A stretch of 64,000 nt of DNA from Alcaligenaceae bacterium (GTDB lineage Bacteria; Pseudomonadota; Gammaproteobacteria; Burkholderiales; Burkholderiaceae_B): NCBI GenBank assembly GCA_013416445.1, contig JACCER010000003.1:186001-250000 (forward strand), in the 5' to 3' direction. Position 1 is the first letter of the stretch. Each line of letters begins with the position of its first letter. Shown one piece after another: positions 22,323 to 31,267 of this stretch. The notes under the pieces are model-generated. The model was not told the DNA's origin. It searched no databases and was given only the letters and a program-made list of their open reading frames with translations. The translations under genes were made by a program, and so were the position numbers.

Positions 22323-22360
22323 AACAGAGCATCGCTTCAAATACCACTTTTCAGCAACCC

Positions 22361-23233
22361 CTAAGTCATCCGACGGCCCACCACACCGGTTGCCAGCAAG
22401 GTGCCCAACAGCACAATGCCAGCGCCCAGCAGCACGGAAAACGTAAGGGCCTCGCTTAGCACCGCAGCGCCCCAGAATATGCCGAACAGCGGCACCAGGA
22501 AGGTAACCGTAATGGTTTTGGATGAACCCACTCTGGCGATCAGGCGGAAAAAAATAATGTAGGCAATGCCGGTGCATAAAACAGCCACCGCAATGGCGGA
22601 AACCCATGCGACGTTCGATATGGGCGTGTCAGGCCATGTCCAGATGGCCAGTGGCAATAGCAGCAGGGCTGATGCGGTCACGCTGCCCGTAGCAATGGCG
22701 ATAGAGTCTACGCCTTGCAGAAATTTGGTCGTATAGCATGCGGCCAGGCCGTAAAAGAAAGGCGCCGCCACAGCAATCAGGATGGCCCAGCCGTTACCCT
22801 GGGCATTGAACGACAAGTCTTCATAAACCAGTACGATAATCCCCGCAATGCCTATTACCATGCCCAGCAGGCGAGGCCAGGTCAGGCGCTCTTGTAGCCA
22901 GAAACGGGCAATCAGGGCGCCAAACATGGGCACCAGGGCGTTGATCACTGCCAAGGTGCCCGCCGGTACGGTTTGCGCGGCGTAGGCAAAGCAATAAAAC
23001 GGCAGGGCGACGTTCAGGACACCGCACATGGCGATGGGCTTCCAGTGCGTTTTCAGGGCGGCCAGCCTGCCCATCAGGGCCGATACCGCCAGCAGGAACA
23101 GGGCGCTGATCCCAATACGCATTTCTACAAAGGCCACCGGGCCAAAATCATTGACCGCCAGTCGCATGAACAAGAACGACCCGCCCCAGATGGCGGCCAG
23201 CAAAAATAAAGCGCGTAAATCTTTAGGCGACAT
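22361..23233 (-). CDS. EamA/DMT-family transporter
   Basis: A 290-residue membrane protein with ten predicted hydrophobic segments and two EamA repeats. It begins MSPKDLRALFLLAAIWGGSF, with the WGGSFLFMRLA block typical of the family; the second repeat includes GWAILIAVAAPFFYGLAACY and the C-terminal LLGAGIVLLGTLLATGVV. Such proteins export amino acids, metabolites or drugs; no substrate is implied here. The frame is open to 23485, but the extension overlaps pgi, so the ATG at 23231-23233 is chosen. No Shine-Dalgarno is visible; a REP palindrome separates it from pgi. Confidence 0.88.
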   Translation of the reverse strand: MSPKDLRALFLLAAIWGGSFLFMRLAVNDFGPVAFVEMRIGISALFLLAVSALMGRLAALKTHWKPIAMCGVLNVALPFYCFAYAAQTVPAGTLAVINALVPMFGALIARFWLQERLTWPRLLGMVIGIAGIIVLVYEDLSFNAQGNGWAILIAVAAPFFYGLAACYTTKFLQGVDSIAIATGSVTASALLLLPLAIWTWPDTPISNVAWVSAIAVAVLCTGIAYIIFFRLIARVGSSKTITVTFLVPLFGIFWGAAVLSEALTFSVLLGAGIVLLGTLLATGVVGRRMT

Positions 23234-23264
23234 GAAAAGAGGAGAAAGGGGCGAGATTGTGATT

Positions 23265-23324
23265 GTAGGTCGGATTTGCGCCGCCAAGCGCGTAATCCGA
23301 CGCCTCGAGCTAATTCGACCTATG
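23265..23324. repeat. REP-like palindrome overlapping the pgi 3' end
   Basis: GTAGGTCGGATTT (23265-23277) pairs with TAATCCGAC (23293-23301), followed by an extra half TAATTCGACCTA (23311-23322). The extra half encodes the last codons and the TAG stop of pgi (stop 23310-23312). Confidence 0.75.
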
Positions 23325-24914
23325 GTCCACGAATTTGTGTATCCAGTGCGCTGTTGATGCGTCATGGGTTTCATCAACAGCGGTCTTGCCCGATAATTCA
23401 GAGGCGATGCCCTTGGCCAGCACTTTGCCGTATTCCACGCCCCACTGATCAAAGGGGTTAATGCCCCAGACCACGCCTTGCACAAAGACTTTGTGTTCGT
23501 ACAAGGCCAGCAGGGCGCCCAGTGTGTAAGGTGACAAGCGTGGCAGCACGATCAGGTTAGAGGGGCGCCCGCCTGCGTGCACGCGGTGCTTGGCCAGCCA
23601 TTCGGCCTTTTCTTGCGGCATGCCGTCGGCCAGGCATTCTTGCAGCGCCTGTTCGTAGGTTTTCCCTTTCAGCAGGGCCTCACGCTGCGCCAGGCAATTG
23701 GCCAGCAGGCTTTGATGGTGCTCGGGCCAGCCGTGGTCGGCCTGCTCGCACACAATGAAATCGACAGGCGCGCCATCGCTGCCCTGGTGCAACCACTGGA
23801 AGAAAGTGTGTTGCGCGTCGGTGCCGGGCATGCCCCATACGGCAGGTCCAGTGGCTGCGCCTACGGCTTTGCCGTCGAGATTGATTGATTTTCCTAGCGA
23901 TTCCATTTCAAGTTGCTGGATATAAGGCACCAGATTGGCGAGACGAAAATCGTAGGGGGCGATGTTGAGCGAACCGTACCCAAGTACGCTGCGGTTGACT
24001 ATGCCGGCAATAGCCATTTGTATGGGCGCGTTCTGGGCGATGGGGGCATGGGCGAAATGGGCGTCCATGGCGGCGGCGCCGGCTTGCATGCCGGCCACGA
24101 CATCGGCGCTGACTGCAAGGGCGCTGGTCAGGCTGACTGCCGACCAGAGCGAGAAGCGGCCGCCCACCCAGTCCCAGAACTTGAATATATGTGCATCGGG
24201 CACGCCCCACTGCCGTGCGACTTCAGGCCGGGCAGTAATGGCCACGACTTGTTCGTACGGCTGCTGGACGCCTGCCGCTTTTAGCCATTCAAGTGCGCGC
24301 TGGCCATTTTGCAGGGTTTCGGCCGTGGTAAACGATTTGGATGCCAGCACTATCAGGGTGTCGTGCGGGTCGAAGCCGGCCAGGCCGCCTTGAATTGCGT
24401 GGCCATCGATATTGGCTACGAAGTGAACTTTCCGCCAGGTTCCGGCATAACCAAAGGCGCTGACCGCCAGGCGCACGCCCCAGTCGCTGCCGCCTATGCC
24501 TATGTGGACAATATTGCGCCAACGGCGCTCTGAGTCGGCCTGGCGAATGAAGTCGTTAAGCCGCAGACGCTCTGCGGCGACGTCATCTATGGGGGCAGGA
24601 GCGCGTAGCGCCGTGTGCCAGGCGGCTCGTTCTTCAGTGGCATTGACCATACCGCCTGATAGCAGCCGATCGCGCATGGCGTTGAATTGTCTTGCGGCCA
24701 GCAGTGCCTTGGTGGCTTGTGTCAGGGCGGGCGAACTGCTCTGCCCGCTGATGTCCAGATCAATACCCGCTGCATTGATCAGCCGCAGGCTATGTACATG
24801 GATGGGGGAGAGTCGCGCAGCATTTTCAAAGGCTGCCCATTCAGGCAGATTGGTCAACGAGGGAACTTCGAGTAGGCCCGGCTGGATGCCGTCTGTGGGC
24901 TGCTTGCTGATCAC
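23310..24914 (-). CDS. pgi: Glucose-6-phosphate isomerase
   Basis: A 534-residue protein with both PGI signatures: LIVLASKSFTTAETLQNG and GGRFSLWSAVSLTSALA, plus the C-terminal VVWGINPFDQWGVEYGK block. It interconverts glucose 6-phosphate and fructose 6-phosphate. The C-terminal residues DHRSN and the stop codon come from a REP half-site, so the natural terminus may have been altered by repeat insertion. The DMT exporter follows 76 nt downstream on the same strand. Confidence 0.96.
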   Translation of the reverse strand: MISKQPTDGIQPGLLEVPSLTNLPEWAAFENAARLSPIHVHSLRLINAAGIDLDISGQSSSPALTQATKALLAARQFNAMRDRLLSGGMVNATEERAAWHTALRAPAPIDDVAAERLRLNDFIRQADSERRWRNIVHIGIGGSDWGVRLAVSAFGYAGTWRKVHFVANIDGHAIQGGLAGFDPHDTLIVLASKSFTTAETLQNGQRALEWLKAAGVQQPYEQVVAITARPEVARQWGVPDAHIFKFWDWVGGRFSLWSAVSLTSALAVSADVVAGMQAGAAAMDAHFAHAPIAQNAPIQMAIAGIVNRSVLGYGSLNIAPYDFRLANLVPYIQQLEMESLGKSINLDGKAVGAATGPAVWGMPGTDAQHTFFQWLHQGSDGAPVDFIVCEQADHGWPEHHQSLLANCLAQREALLKGKTYEQALQECLADGMPQEKAEWLAKHRVHAGGRPSNLIVLPRLSPYTLGALLALYEHKVFVQGVVWGINPFDQWGVEYGKVLAKGIASELSGKTAVDETHDASTAHWIHKFVDHRSN

Positions 24915-25010
24915 GAACCTTCCTTAATGGTGTTTACAGTCTGGGTTCGATTGTAAGGCCTTTGGATCTTGCGCTGGAGCATGGATTGCGCACACGCCAA
25001 GCCCGGCATT

Positions 25011-25028
25011 GCGCCCGCGCTAGCGGGC
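25011..25028. other. GC stem-loop after infA
   Basis: GCCCGC and GCGGGC flank a four-base centre. It lies between infA and pgi without a following T-run, so its role as a terminator is doubtful. Confidence 0.3.
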
Positions 25029-25069
25029 AGCCGTAGCTATAGCGTATTTTGCTAGATTGGCGGCGCCGA

Positions 25070-25327
25070 TTAACGGCGGCGCTGGCTTGGGCCACCAGGG
25101 GCGCGGCCTGCGATATGGCGGAAAGTGATGCGACCTTTGCTGAGGTCATAGGGAGACATTTCAAGCGAGACTTTGTCGCCAGCCAGGATGCGGATATGGT
25201 GCTTGCGCATTTTGCCGCCTGTGTAGGCAACGACTGGGTGGCCGTTGTCGAGGGTGACACGAAAGCGCGAGTCGGGCAGTACTTCAGTGACGAGTCCACC
25301 CATTTCAATCAGTTCTTCTTTAGCCAT
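25070..25327 (-). CDS. infA: Translation initiation factor IF-1 (long variant)
   Basis: An 85-residue protein with the S1/OB fold of IF-1: [40 protein letters not shown] and [20 protein letters not shown] followed by GRITFRH. IF-1 binds the ribosomal A site during initiation. It is 13 residues longer than the usual 72 because of the C-terminal tail [13 protein letters not shown]. By family knowledge, Burkholderiales often carry a second, longer IF-1 gene outside the ribosomal operon; this is probably that copy. The start at 25325-25327 is fixed by the conserved MAKEE. Confidence 0.93.
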   Translation of the reverse strand: MAKEELIEMGGLVTEVLPDSRFRVTLDNGHPVVAYTGGKMRKHHIRILAGDKVSLEMSPYDLSKGRITFRHIAGRAPGGPSQRRR

Positions 25328-25955
25328 AAAATATTCCTGTAAAAGTTTATAAAGCGCCGGCGTGTCGAACTCGCTTTGCGTATCATTCGATGGCGGGCAT
25401 AGGTCGGTATAGCAGTATCTTGTGCAGCACAGGTATTGGGAATGGTCATGCCAACGCAAAGAAGGGCGTGACTCCTGGCCAATGTACGGTTGCTGCGATT
25501 GCGAACCGGGGTTCGAAGGTCAGGTGTGCGGCGTTAGCCCCAATCTGAAGCGGCGTCTGTGGCCTTGGTATGGCTACAGGGTAATACATGCGACGCGGCG
25601 CCAACTGAGCGCGTGCTGCGTATCCCCTTGCGGCGAGGTATTGTTTTTTCTTGCTGCACCTGCGTTAGCAAGGCCATTTTATCACATGTGCTTCTACCTG
25701 CCAATAGAAGTCTTTCCAATGTGACATCAGCCTGAGCAAAGCATGTAGGTACAACTGGTTTGCTTGTTCTATACCCGCAAGTCTTTGCGTGCCAAGCAAA
25801 TCGATGGGGTCCATGTCTTTTGCTCTCATATCACATATATGATGGACTCTGGTGCTGAAGCAGGGAAGAATGGCCATGAAAGAAATGGCGATGCCACGCT
25901 GCGCAGGCATTGAGCGCCTGTATTTTATAAACTTTAAAAGAACGGAGATAAATAT
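25328..25955. other. Intergenic region upstream of infA and the Bug gene
   Basis: About 628 nt with no confident gene. The left part must hold the infA promoter. A minus-strand frame near 25665-25817 could encode a 50-residue peptide starting MDPIDLLGTQRLAGIEQ, but it has only a weak ribosome site. An imperfect palindrome ATCACATATATGAT (about 25829-25842) might be a regulator site. ACGGAGATAA just before 25956 is the ribosome site of the Bug gene. Confidence 0.5.
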
Positions 25956-26942
25956 ATGACTATCAATTGGATCAGGAAAGCGGGCGGTTTATCCTTACTG
26001 GCGGTGGCGCTTGGGTTCGGCACGTCGGCTTTGGCCGCTGATGGCAAGTACCCAAGCAAGCCAGTCAAGGTTGTCGTACCGCTGTCAGCAGGTGGCGGCG
26101 CCGATACTATCGCCCGTCTTGTTGCGTCCAAGCTGGCCGAGAAAACAGGGCAGTCTTTTGTGGTCGAGAACAAGCCCGGCGCAAGTGGCGCCATCGGTAC
26201 CGCAAGCGTTGCGCAGGCCCCAGCCGACGGCTACACCCTGTTGCTGGGCTATACCAACATGGCACAATTGCCCGCCCTCAAGGTGAAGTTGTCTTTTGAT
26301 CCCGCCAAAGATTTGACGCCGATCTCCCTGGTGGCTACATCGGTGAACGTACTGACCGCCAGCAGCAAGATTGCGCCAAAAACCGTCTCTGAACTGGTTG
26401 CGGCAGTCCAGAAAAACCCCTTGGATTATTCCTATGGGTCTTATGGACAAGGTTCAACCGGACACTTCCTGGGTGAACAGTTCCAGCTCCAGACTGGTAC
26501 CAAATTAGTGCATGTGCCCTATAAGGGCGCAGCACCCATGATGTCGGATTTGCTGGCGGGTCATTTTTCATTCGCCTTTCCCGATATTGGCTCGGCTTGG
26601 CCGCACCTGAAGTCAGACCGTATCCGTGTCCTGGCGGTGGGGGCAAACAAGCGTTTGAGCTTTTTGCCTGACGTCCCGACTACGGCAGAGCTTGGCTACC
26701 CAGGCTTTGAACTGCAAGGCTGGTTCATGTTCTTTGCACCCGCCGGCACGCCGCAAGCCATTATCGACAGCTTAAGCACCAACATCGCCGAGATTCTGCG
26801 TCAGCCCGAGGTTGCTGAAAAACTGGTCAGCCTGGGGCTGGAGGCTGGAAGTGGCACATCGGCTGAAGCCGCGCAGTTCATGAAAACCGAGATGATCAAA
26901 TGGGCTGACGTTGCAGAGAAGGCCAATATGAAAATTGAGTAG
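25956..26942 (+). CDS. Bug-family (TctC-like) periplasmic binding protein
   Basis: A 328-residue exported protein. The signal peptide covers about 27 residues and ends SALAA; the mature part shows the Bug signatures YPSKPVKVVVPLSAGGGADT, GQSFVVENKPGASGAIGT, HVPYKGAAPMMSDLLAGH and ELGYPGFELQGWFMFFAPAG. Such proteins bind carboxylates for tripartite tricarboxylate transporters or act as sensors. No TctA or TctB membrane genes are nearby, so it is an orphan receptor, as is common in Bordetella relatives. The IclR gene follows at once and probably responds to a related compound. Confidence 0.92.
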   Translation: MTINWIRKAGGLSLLAVALGFGTSALAADGKYPSKPVKVVVPLSAGGGADTIARLVASKLAEKTGQSFVVENKPGASGAIGTASVAQAPADGYTLLLGYTNMAQLPALKVKLSFDPAKDLTPISLVATSVNVLTASSKIAPKTVSELVAAVQKNPLDYSYGSYGQGSTGHFLGEQFQLQTGTKLVHVPYKGAAPMMSDLLAGHFSFAFPDIGSAWPHLKSDRIRVLAVGANKRLSFLPDVPTTAELGYPGFELQGWFMFFAPAGTPQAIIDSLSTNIAEILRQPEVAEKLVSLGLEAGSGTSAEAAQFMKTEMIKWADVAEKANMKIE

Positions 26943-26979
26943 ACTAGCGGCACATTGTCTGGCTTTTGGAAGTGCATCC

Positions 26980-27858
26980 ATGGGGCAAAATTCGTTCGAG
27001 CCTTACCCTCGTCTGTCAGAGCCTTCCAATCTGGATATCAAGCCAGACTTGGGCTCTGGCGTCGTTAAGTCGGCGCAGCGTGTCTTTGAGATCCTGGAGC
27101 TTTTCGAACGTATCCAGAGGCCGGCGCGGGTGGCGGAAATCGTGGAGCTTACCGATTTTCCGCAATCCAGCGTTTCCATGCTGCTGCGCTCGATGGAAAA
27201 GCTGGGTTACCTGAATTGGGACCCGGAAGACAGAACCTACGTACCCAGTCTGCGAGTGAATATGCTGGGGGGCTGGGTGCACGACGAGACCTTGCCCCAT
27301 AGTTTGCTGCGTACTGCCATGCGTGAGCTCAGCTCGCGCACCGGCCTTACCGTAGTGCTTGGGCAGCCCAACGGGCGTTTTGTGCGCTATGCGCATGTGG
27401 TGCTGGCAAGCAATGTCCACAGAAGCTATGTGCATCAGGGGATGGGGCGGCCATTAATAGGCTCCGCACTGGGGTATGCCCTGCTGTCCGGCCTGGATGA
27501 TGGTCGCATCGGGCGTATCGCGCATGCAACCCTGGCCCAGGGGGATAAAGTCAGGGGGACGAGTGATTTGGCGCAAGTGTGGGCTACGGTGGAAAAGACC
27601 CGGCGCCTAGGGTATGCCTATTCCACACGCCACACTACGCCTGGCTTCGCTTCTTTTTCATTTTTGCTGGGGCTGAACGGCACGCCTGGCGTCCCGGTGA
27701 AAGCCACCAACGTATTTGGCCTGGCGCTGGCGGCGCATCGACAGTACTGCGAACAGCATATCAAGGAAATCATCGTATCTATCAACCAGGTCGTCAACGA
27801 ATACCTGCCCGATATTTACGTGGATTTTGATGATGAATCACCCATTGAAAAAATCTAA
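26980..27858 (+). CDS. IclR-family transcriptional regulator (first)
   Basis: A 292-residue protein with an N-terminal winged helix-turn-helix (VVKSAQRVFEILELFERIQR, then FPQSSVSMLLRSMEKLGYL) and a C-terminal effector-binding domain (ELSSRTGLTVVLGQPNGRFV, GRPLIGSALGYALLSGL). The frame extends upstream to a TTG overlapping the Bug stop; the ATG at 26980 is favoured because GGAAG lies 8 nt before it. It is 31 nt before the acyl-CoA dehydrogenase genes, which it likely controls together with the Bug gene. Confidence 0.9.
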   Translation: MGQNSFEPYPRLSEPSNLDIKPDLGSGVVKSAQRVFEILELFERIQRPARVAEIVELTDFPQSSVSMLLRSMEKLGYLNWDPEDRTYVPSLRVNMLGGWVHDETLPHSLLRTAMRELSSRTGLTVVLGQPNGRFVRYAHVVLASNVHRSYVHQGMGRPLIGSALGYALLSGLDDGRIGRIAHATLAQGDKVRGTSDLAQVWATVEKTRRLGYAYSTRHTTPGFASFSFLLGLNGTPGVPVKATNVFGLALAAHRQYCEQHIKEIIVSINQVVNEYLPDIYVDFDDESPIEKI

Positions 27859-27889
27859 ACGATCAACAGTGCTAAGGAAACTTCATTAA

Positions 27890-29071
27890 ATGGATATGGA
27901 AAACAATTTCAACGAAGCCGATTTCAGGGCTGAAGTGCGTTCTTTCGTCGAGGCCAATCTGCCCGAGGCGGTGCGCGGTAAAATTTTACGTGGTGAAAAA
28001 CTGCTTAAAGAAGAGTATGTCGATTGGCAGCGCAAACTGTACGACCAGGGCTGGATCGCGCCGTCATGGCCTGCAGCGTTGGGTGGTACAGGTTGGTCAT
28101 TGATGCAGCGCCGGGTGTTTCACCACGAACTGGCTTTGTGTTGCGCGCCGGAAACCATACCCTTCGGAATCACCATGGTGGGGCCGGTTATTTATACGTA
28201 CGGGACGCCGGCCCAGAAAGAGCGGCACCTGCCATCCATCCTCAAGTCCGATGTTTGGTGGTGCCAGGGGTTTTCAGAGCCCAACGCCGGGTCCGACCTG
28301 GCCGCCTTGGGAACCCGCGCTGATGACATGGGTGATCACTATCTGGTAAATGGCCAGAAAGCCTGGACTACGCACGGAAAGTTTGCCGATAAAATGTTCT
28401 GCCTGGCAAGAACCAGCAAAGAAAATAAGCGGCAGGACGGCATCTCGTTCTTGCTGCTGGATATGACGGCGCCTGGTGTAGAAGTCAGGCCGGTGGCGAC
28501 CATCGACGAGGGCAGCAGTATTTGCGAAGTCTTTCTTAAAGACGTCAAGGTGCCCAAGGAAGATCTGGTCGGCGAAGTCGGCAAAGGCTGGAGCTATGCC
28601 AAGTTTTTGCTTGGACACGAGCGCGCCATGATCGCCCGCGTGGGGCGGTCCCGCATGCAACTGACACGGGCTAAAGAAATGTTGGCTCAGATTACGGCAA
28701 CGACAAGACTGCCGGCCGGCAAAGAGGCCGTCCAGATGCGCTTGGTGGAAATCGAATGCCGCCTGCGCGCGCTTGAAATTTCTGAATTGCGCGTCTTGTC
28801 GCAACACACGGATAAAGGCTTCGATCCGTCCATGGCCTCGATGCTGAAAATAGAGGGTTCGGAAATCTGCCAGCAACTGACAGAACTGCTGGTCGACCTC
28901 GGTGGGCGGTATTCCATGGTCTATGAAGGGCGTACGCCGTCGGTGAACATAGGGCCCGACTACCGGCCCGGCCTGATGGGCGACCATCTTTTCAATCGTG
29001 TGGCAACCATTTATGGCGGCAGCAACGAAATACAGAAAAACATTATCGCAAAAAGCAGGCTTGACGTTTAA
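27890..29071 (+). CDS. Acyl-CoA dehydrogenase, large-type subunit
   Basis: A 393-residue flavoprotein. It shows the ACAD mid-domain signature WWCQGFSEPNAGSDLAALGT, VNGQKAWTTHGKFADKMF, and the C-terminal FAD-contact VATIYGGSNEIQKNIIAKS. It is followed 18 nt later by a second, different ACAD. Such adjacent pairs often form heteromeric enzymes for bulky or branched acyl-CoA thioesters. The corresponding two domains are fused in one gene at 61073, in reverse order. The substrate is not known. Confidence 0.92.
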   Translation: MDMENNFNEADFRAEVRSFVEANLPEAVRGKILRGEKLLKEEYVDWQRKLYDQGWIAPSWPAALGGTGWSLMQRRVFHHELALCCAPETIPFGITMVGPVIYTYGTPAQKERHLPSILKSDVWWCQGFSEPNAGSDLAALGTRADDMGDHYLVNGQKAWTTHGKFADKMFCLARTSKENKRQDGISFLLLDMTAPGVEVRPVATIDEGSSICEVFLKDVKVPKEDLVGEVGKGWSYAKFLLGHERAMIARVGRSRMQLTRAKEMLAQITATTRLPAGKEAVQMRLVEIECRLRALEISELRVLSQHTDKGFDPSMASMLKIEGSEICQQLTELLVDLGGRYSMVYEGRTPSVNIGPDYRPGLMGDHLFNRVATIYGGSNEIQKNIIAKSRLDV

Positions 29072-29089
29072 ACGTATATAGGAACTGAA

Positions 29090-30223
29090 ATGAATCTGGT
29101 TTTAACGCAAGAGCAGCAACTTATACGTGATAGCGTGCACGACTATCTGGCTGGCTCATACGATTTTAGTGCACATTTTGCACAGCTCGACTCAAAGACG
29201 GCGCTAGATGCTGGCCGCTGGAACGATATGGCGCAATTGGGCTGGCTAGGCATCAACGTATCGGAAGGCGCTGGCGGCATAGGCGGCACAGCGATGGATG
29301 CCTGGGTAGTCATGGAAGGCCTGGGCGCAAGCCTGTGTTGCGAACCTGTTTTGTCGACTGCGGTGCTTAGTGCGCCGCTGCTGGAAACTGCTGCCAAGAA
29401 CAGCGCCGAGGCTGGCAAGGTGCTGGCGCAAGTTTTGGACGGTAAAACCAGCGTGGCGTTTGCCCATGCGGAATCGGCGTGGGGCACGGACTTTTTTGAC
29501 TTGGATACCGTAGCCGAACCGCTGGCCGATGGCGGCTACCGTATCAGTGGCAAGAAAACGCTGGTTCCCGGTGGCGCGGGCGCACAATGGCTGATTGTGC
29601 CGGCCCGGATACACGGCGCAGCCAATGGCGATATTGGTTTGTTCCTGGTTTCAGGTGAGGCGTCCGGCTTGACGCGCGTAGGCGCACCCATGCTGGATGG
29701 TTCCTGGGCCGCTGACCTGGTCCTGGACCAAGTCACGGTTGATGTCCAGGCGGTACTGTGTCTGCCGGAGGCGGGGCGGGGTATGTTGAAGCAGGTAATG
29801 CGCCGCGCGATTTCGGCCCAGTGCGCCGAAGCTGTTGGGGCCATGAGGGCGGCGTTGGCCATATGTAAAAGCTACTTGCTGGAGCGCCGGCAGTTTGGCA
29901 AATCCTTGGCCGAATTCCAAGTATTGCAACATCGCTACGTCGATATGTGCATCGCTTACGAAAGGGCTTACTCCATGTCGCTGCTGGCGGTAGATTGCGT
30001 AGACGCGCCTACATCAGAAAGTGATCTGGACCTGAGTCGCGCCAAGGTGGTGGTGGGCCAGGCTGCAAGAAAGATAGGCGGCGATGCCATTCAAGTGCAT
30101 GGCGGCATGGGTATGACCTACGAATACCCCATTGGCCACTATTACCGGAAATTGCTGCTATGTGATGTTCAGTTCGGTTCTGCCGATGAACACTTGCAAA
30201 GCTTGATGGAAACATCACATTAA
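29090..30223 (+). CDS. Acyl-CoA dehydrogenase, second subunit
   Basis: A 377-residue ACAD-family protein beginning MNLVLTQEQQLIRDSVHDYL. The mid-domain is less canonical than in its partner (YRISGKKTLVPGGAGAQWLI), while the C-terminal part keeps the helical domain RRAISAQCAEAVGAMRAALA, ERRQFGKSLAEFQVLQHRYV and IQVHGGMGMTYEYPIGHYYR. The N-terminal half of the fused protein at 61073 has the same character. It probably forms a hetero-oligomer with the preceding gene product. Confidence 0.9.
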   Translation: MNLVLTQEQQLIRDSVHDYLAGSYDFSAHFAQLDSKTALDAGRWNDMAQLGWLGINVSEGAGGIGGTAMDAWVVMEGLGASLCCEPVLSTAVLSAPLLETAAKNSAEAGKVLAQVLDGKTSVAFAHAESAWGTDFFDLDTVAEPLADGGYRISGKKTLVPGGAGAQWLIVPARIHGAANGDIGLFLVSGEASGLTRVGAPMLDGSWAADLVLDQVTVDVQAVLCLPEAGRGMLKQVMRRAISAQCAEAVGAMRAALAICKSYLLERRQFGKSLAEFQVLQHRYVDMCIAYERAYSMSLLAVDCVDAPTSESDLDLSRAKVVVGQAARKIGGDAIQVHGGMGMTYEYPIGHYYRKLLLCDVQFGSADEHLQSLMETSH

Positions 30224-30237
30224 ATCGTTGCGGTGCT

Positions 30238-30278
30238 GTTTGTCGGATTAGCGCCGTCAGGCGCGTCATCCGACAAAC
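30238..30278. repeat. REP-like palindrome
   Basis: GTTTGTCGGAT (30238-30248) and ATCCGACAAAC (30268-30278) are exact inverse repeats; inside, GCGCC and GGCGC pair around GTCA. It separates the dehydrogenase and hydratase genes. Confidence 0.85.
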
Positions 30279-30341
30279 AACGTTAAGCAAGCGCTATTCT
30301 AATGACATGTAATTATTCATTGGCAGACTTAAAGGAAAAAA

Positions 30342-31139
30342 ATGGCCCACGAGTATCAGCATATCAAGTTTAATTATCAGGGTGGCGTAGGCCACATCAC
30401 TCTGAACCGGCCCGACACGCTCAACAGCTTTACCCAAATCATGCACGATGATTTACAGGCAGCGCTTTCGTTTCTGGAGTCGCAAGATGACTTGCGTGGC
30501 GTGATTCTTACCGGCTCGGGGCGTGGGTTTTGCGCTGGTCAGGACTTGTCTGAAAGAAAACCGCTGCCTCCTGGCGAAAAGCGCGATCTGGGCGAAGCCA
30601 TAGACAAAAATTATCGCTCACTGGTGATGCGCTTGCGCGCCTTGCCGGCTCCTGTCGTTTGTGTCGTCAATGGCGTGGCGGCTGGTGCGGGCGCCAGCGT
30701 GGTGTTGGCTTGCGACGTTGTTTTTGCGGTCAAATCAGCCAAGTTCATCCAGGTTTTCGCCAAGATAGGTTTATTGCCCGACGCGGGCGGCACTTATTTC
30801 TGGCCACGCATGGTAGGCACGCAACGCAGCATGGGTGCAAGTTTGTTTGGCGAGCCGATCACTGCTGAAAAAGCCGAGCAATGGGGCCTGATCTGGCGCT
30901 GTATCCCCGACGACGAACTGGAAGCGACCATAGCCATGGTGCACCAGCATTTGGCCAACGGCCCGACGCGCGCCTTTGCCGCCGCCAAGCAGGCTATTTA
31001 TGCCTCCAGTGGCAACTCGCTTGAAACACAAATCGACCTCGAACGCGACCTGCAGCGCGAAATGGGCTACACCGACGATTATCTTGAGGGCATGAAGGCC
31101 TTCGGCGAGAAACGCGCACCACAGTTCAAGGGGCGCTAG
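30342..31139 (+). CDS. Enoyl-CoA hydratase/isomerase (PaaG-like)
   Basis: A 265-residue crotonase-fold protein. The CoA/oxyanion motifs are GSGRGFCAGQDLSERK and NGVAAGAGASVVLACDVVFA. The catalytic region reads KIGLLPDAGGTYFWPRMVG, with Asp where classical hydratases have Glu, as in PaaG-type isomerases of phenylacetate degradation; this suggests isomerase activity. The C-terminal AFGEKRAPQFKGR is typical. It closes the cassette that starts with the Bug gene and is followed directly by repeat copy B. Confidence 0.9.
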   Translation: MAHEYQHIKFNYQGGVGHITLNRPDTLNSFTQIMHDDLQAALSFLESQDDLRGVILTGSGRGFCAGQDLSERKPLPPGEKRDLGEAIDKNYRSLVMRLRALPAPVVCVVNGVAAGAGASVVLACDVVFAVKSAKFIQVFAKIGLLPDAGGTYFWPRMVGTQRSMGASLFGEPITAEKAEQWGLIWRCIPDDELEATIAMVHQHLANGPTRAFAAAKQAIYASSGNSLETQIDLERDLQREMGYTDDYLEGMKAFGEKRAPQFKGR

Positions 31140-31267
31140 AGCATTTTGGGCAAGGATATTTGCAGGGTCCGCGGCAGTGCACGCTTGTCCAGAGGCTGAA
31201 GGGACGAGGGTCGGGTCGGCATGTGCATCAAGCTGTGCGTTCCAGAGTGGATGCCTTGGGGACGGAT

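Larger units (their letters stand above)
21525..22360. other. Non-coding region occupied by large repeat copy A
   Basis: About 836 nt between the convergent thiolase and DMT-exporter genes. Apart from short flanks it is taken up by repeat copy A. Long open frames occur on both strands but overlap each other and recur as the same shadow peptides in copies B and C. Confidence 0.8.

Noticed and set aside
23234-23485. N-terminal extension of the DMT exporter
   Set aside because: It overlaps the pgi coding region and a REP palindrome and has no membrane segment of the family.
25011-25028. Intrinsic terminator after infA
   Set aside because: The stem is strong but no T-run follows on the minus strand; listed only as a stem-loop.
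25665-25910. 81-codon minus-strand frame upstream of the Bug gene, with a phasin-like look in DLLGTQRLAGIEQANQ
   Set aside because: The similarity is too weak, the ribosome site is poor and no neighbouring gene supports it. Kept only as a note in the intergenic entry.
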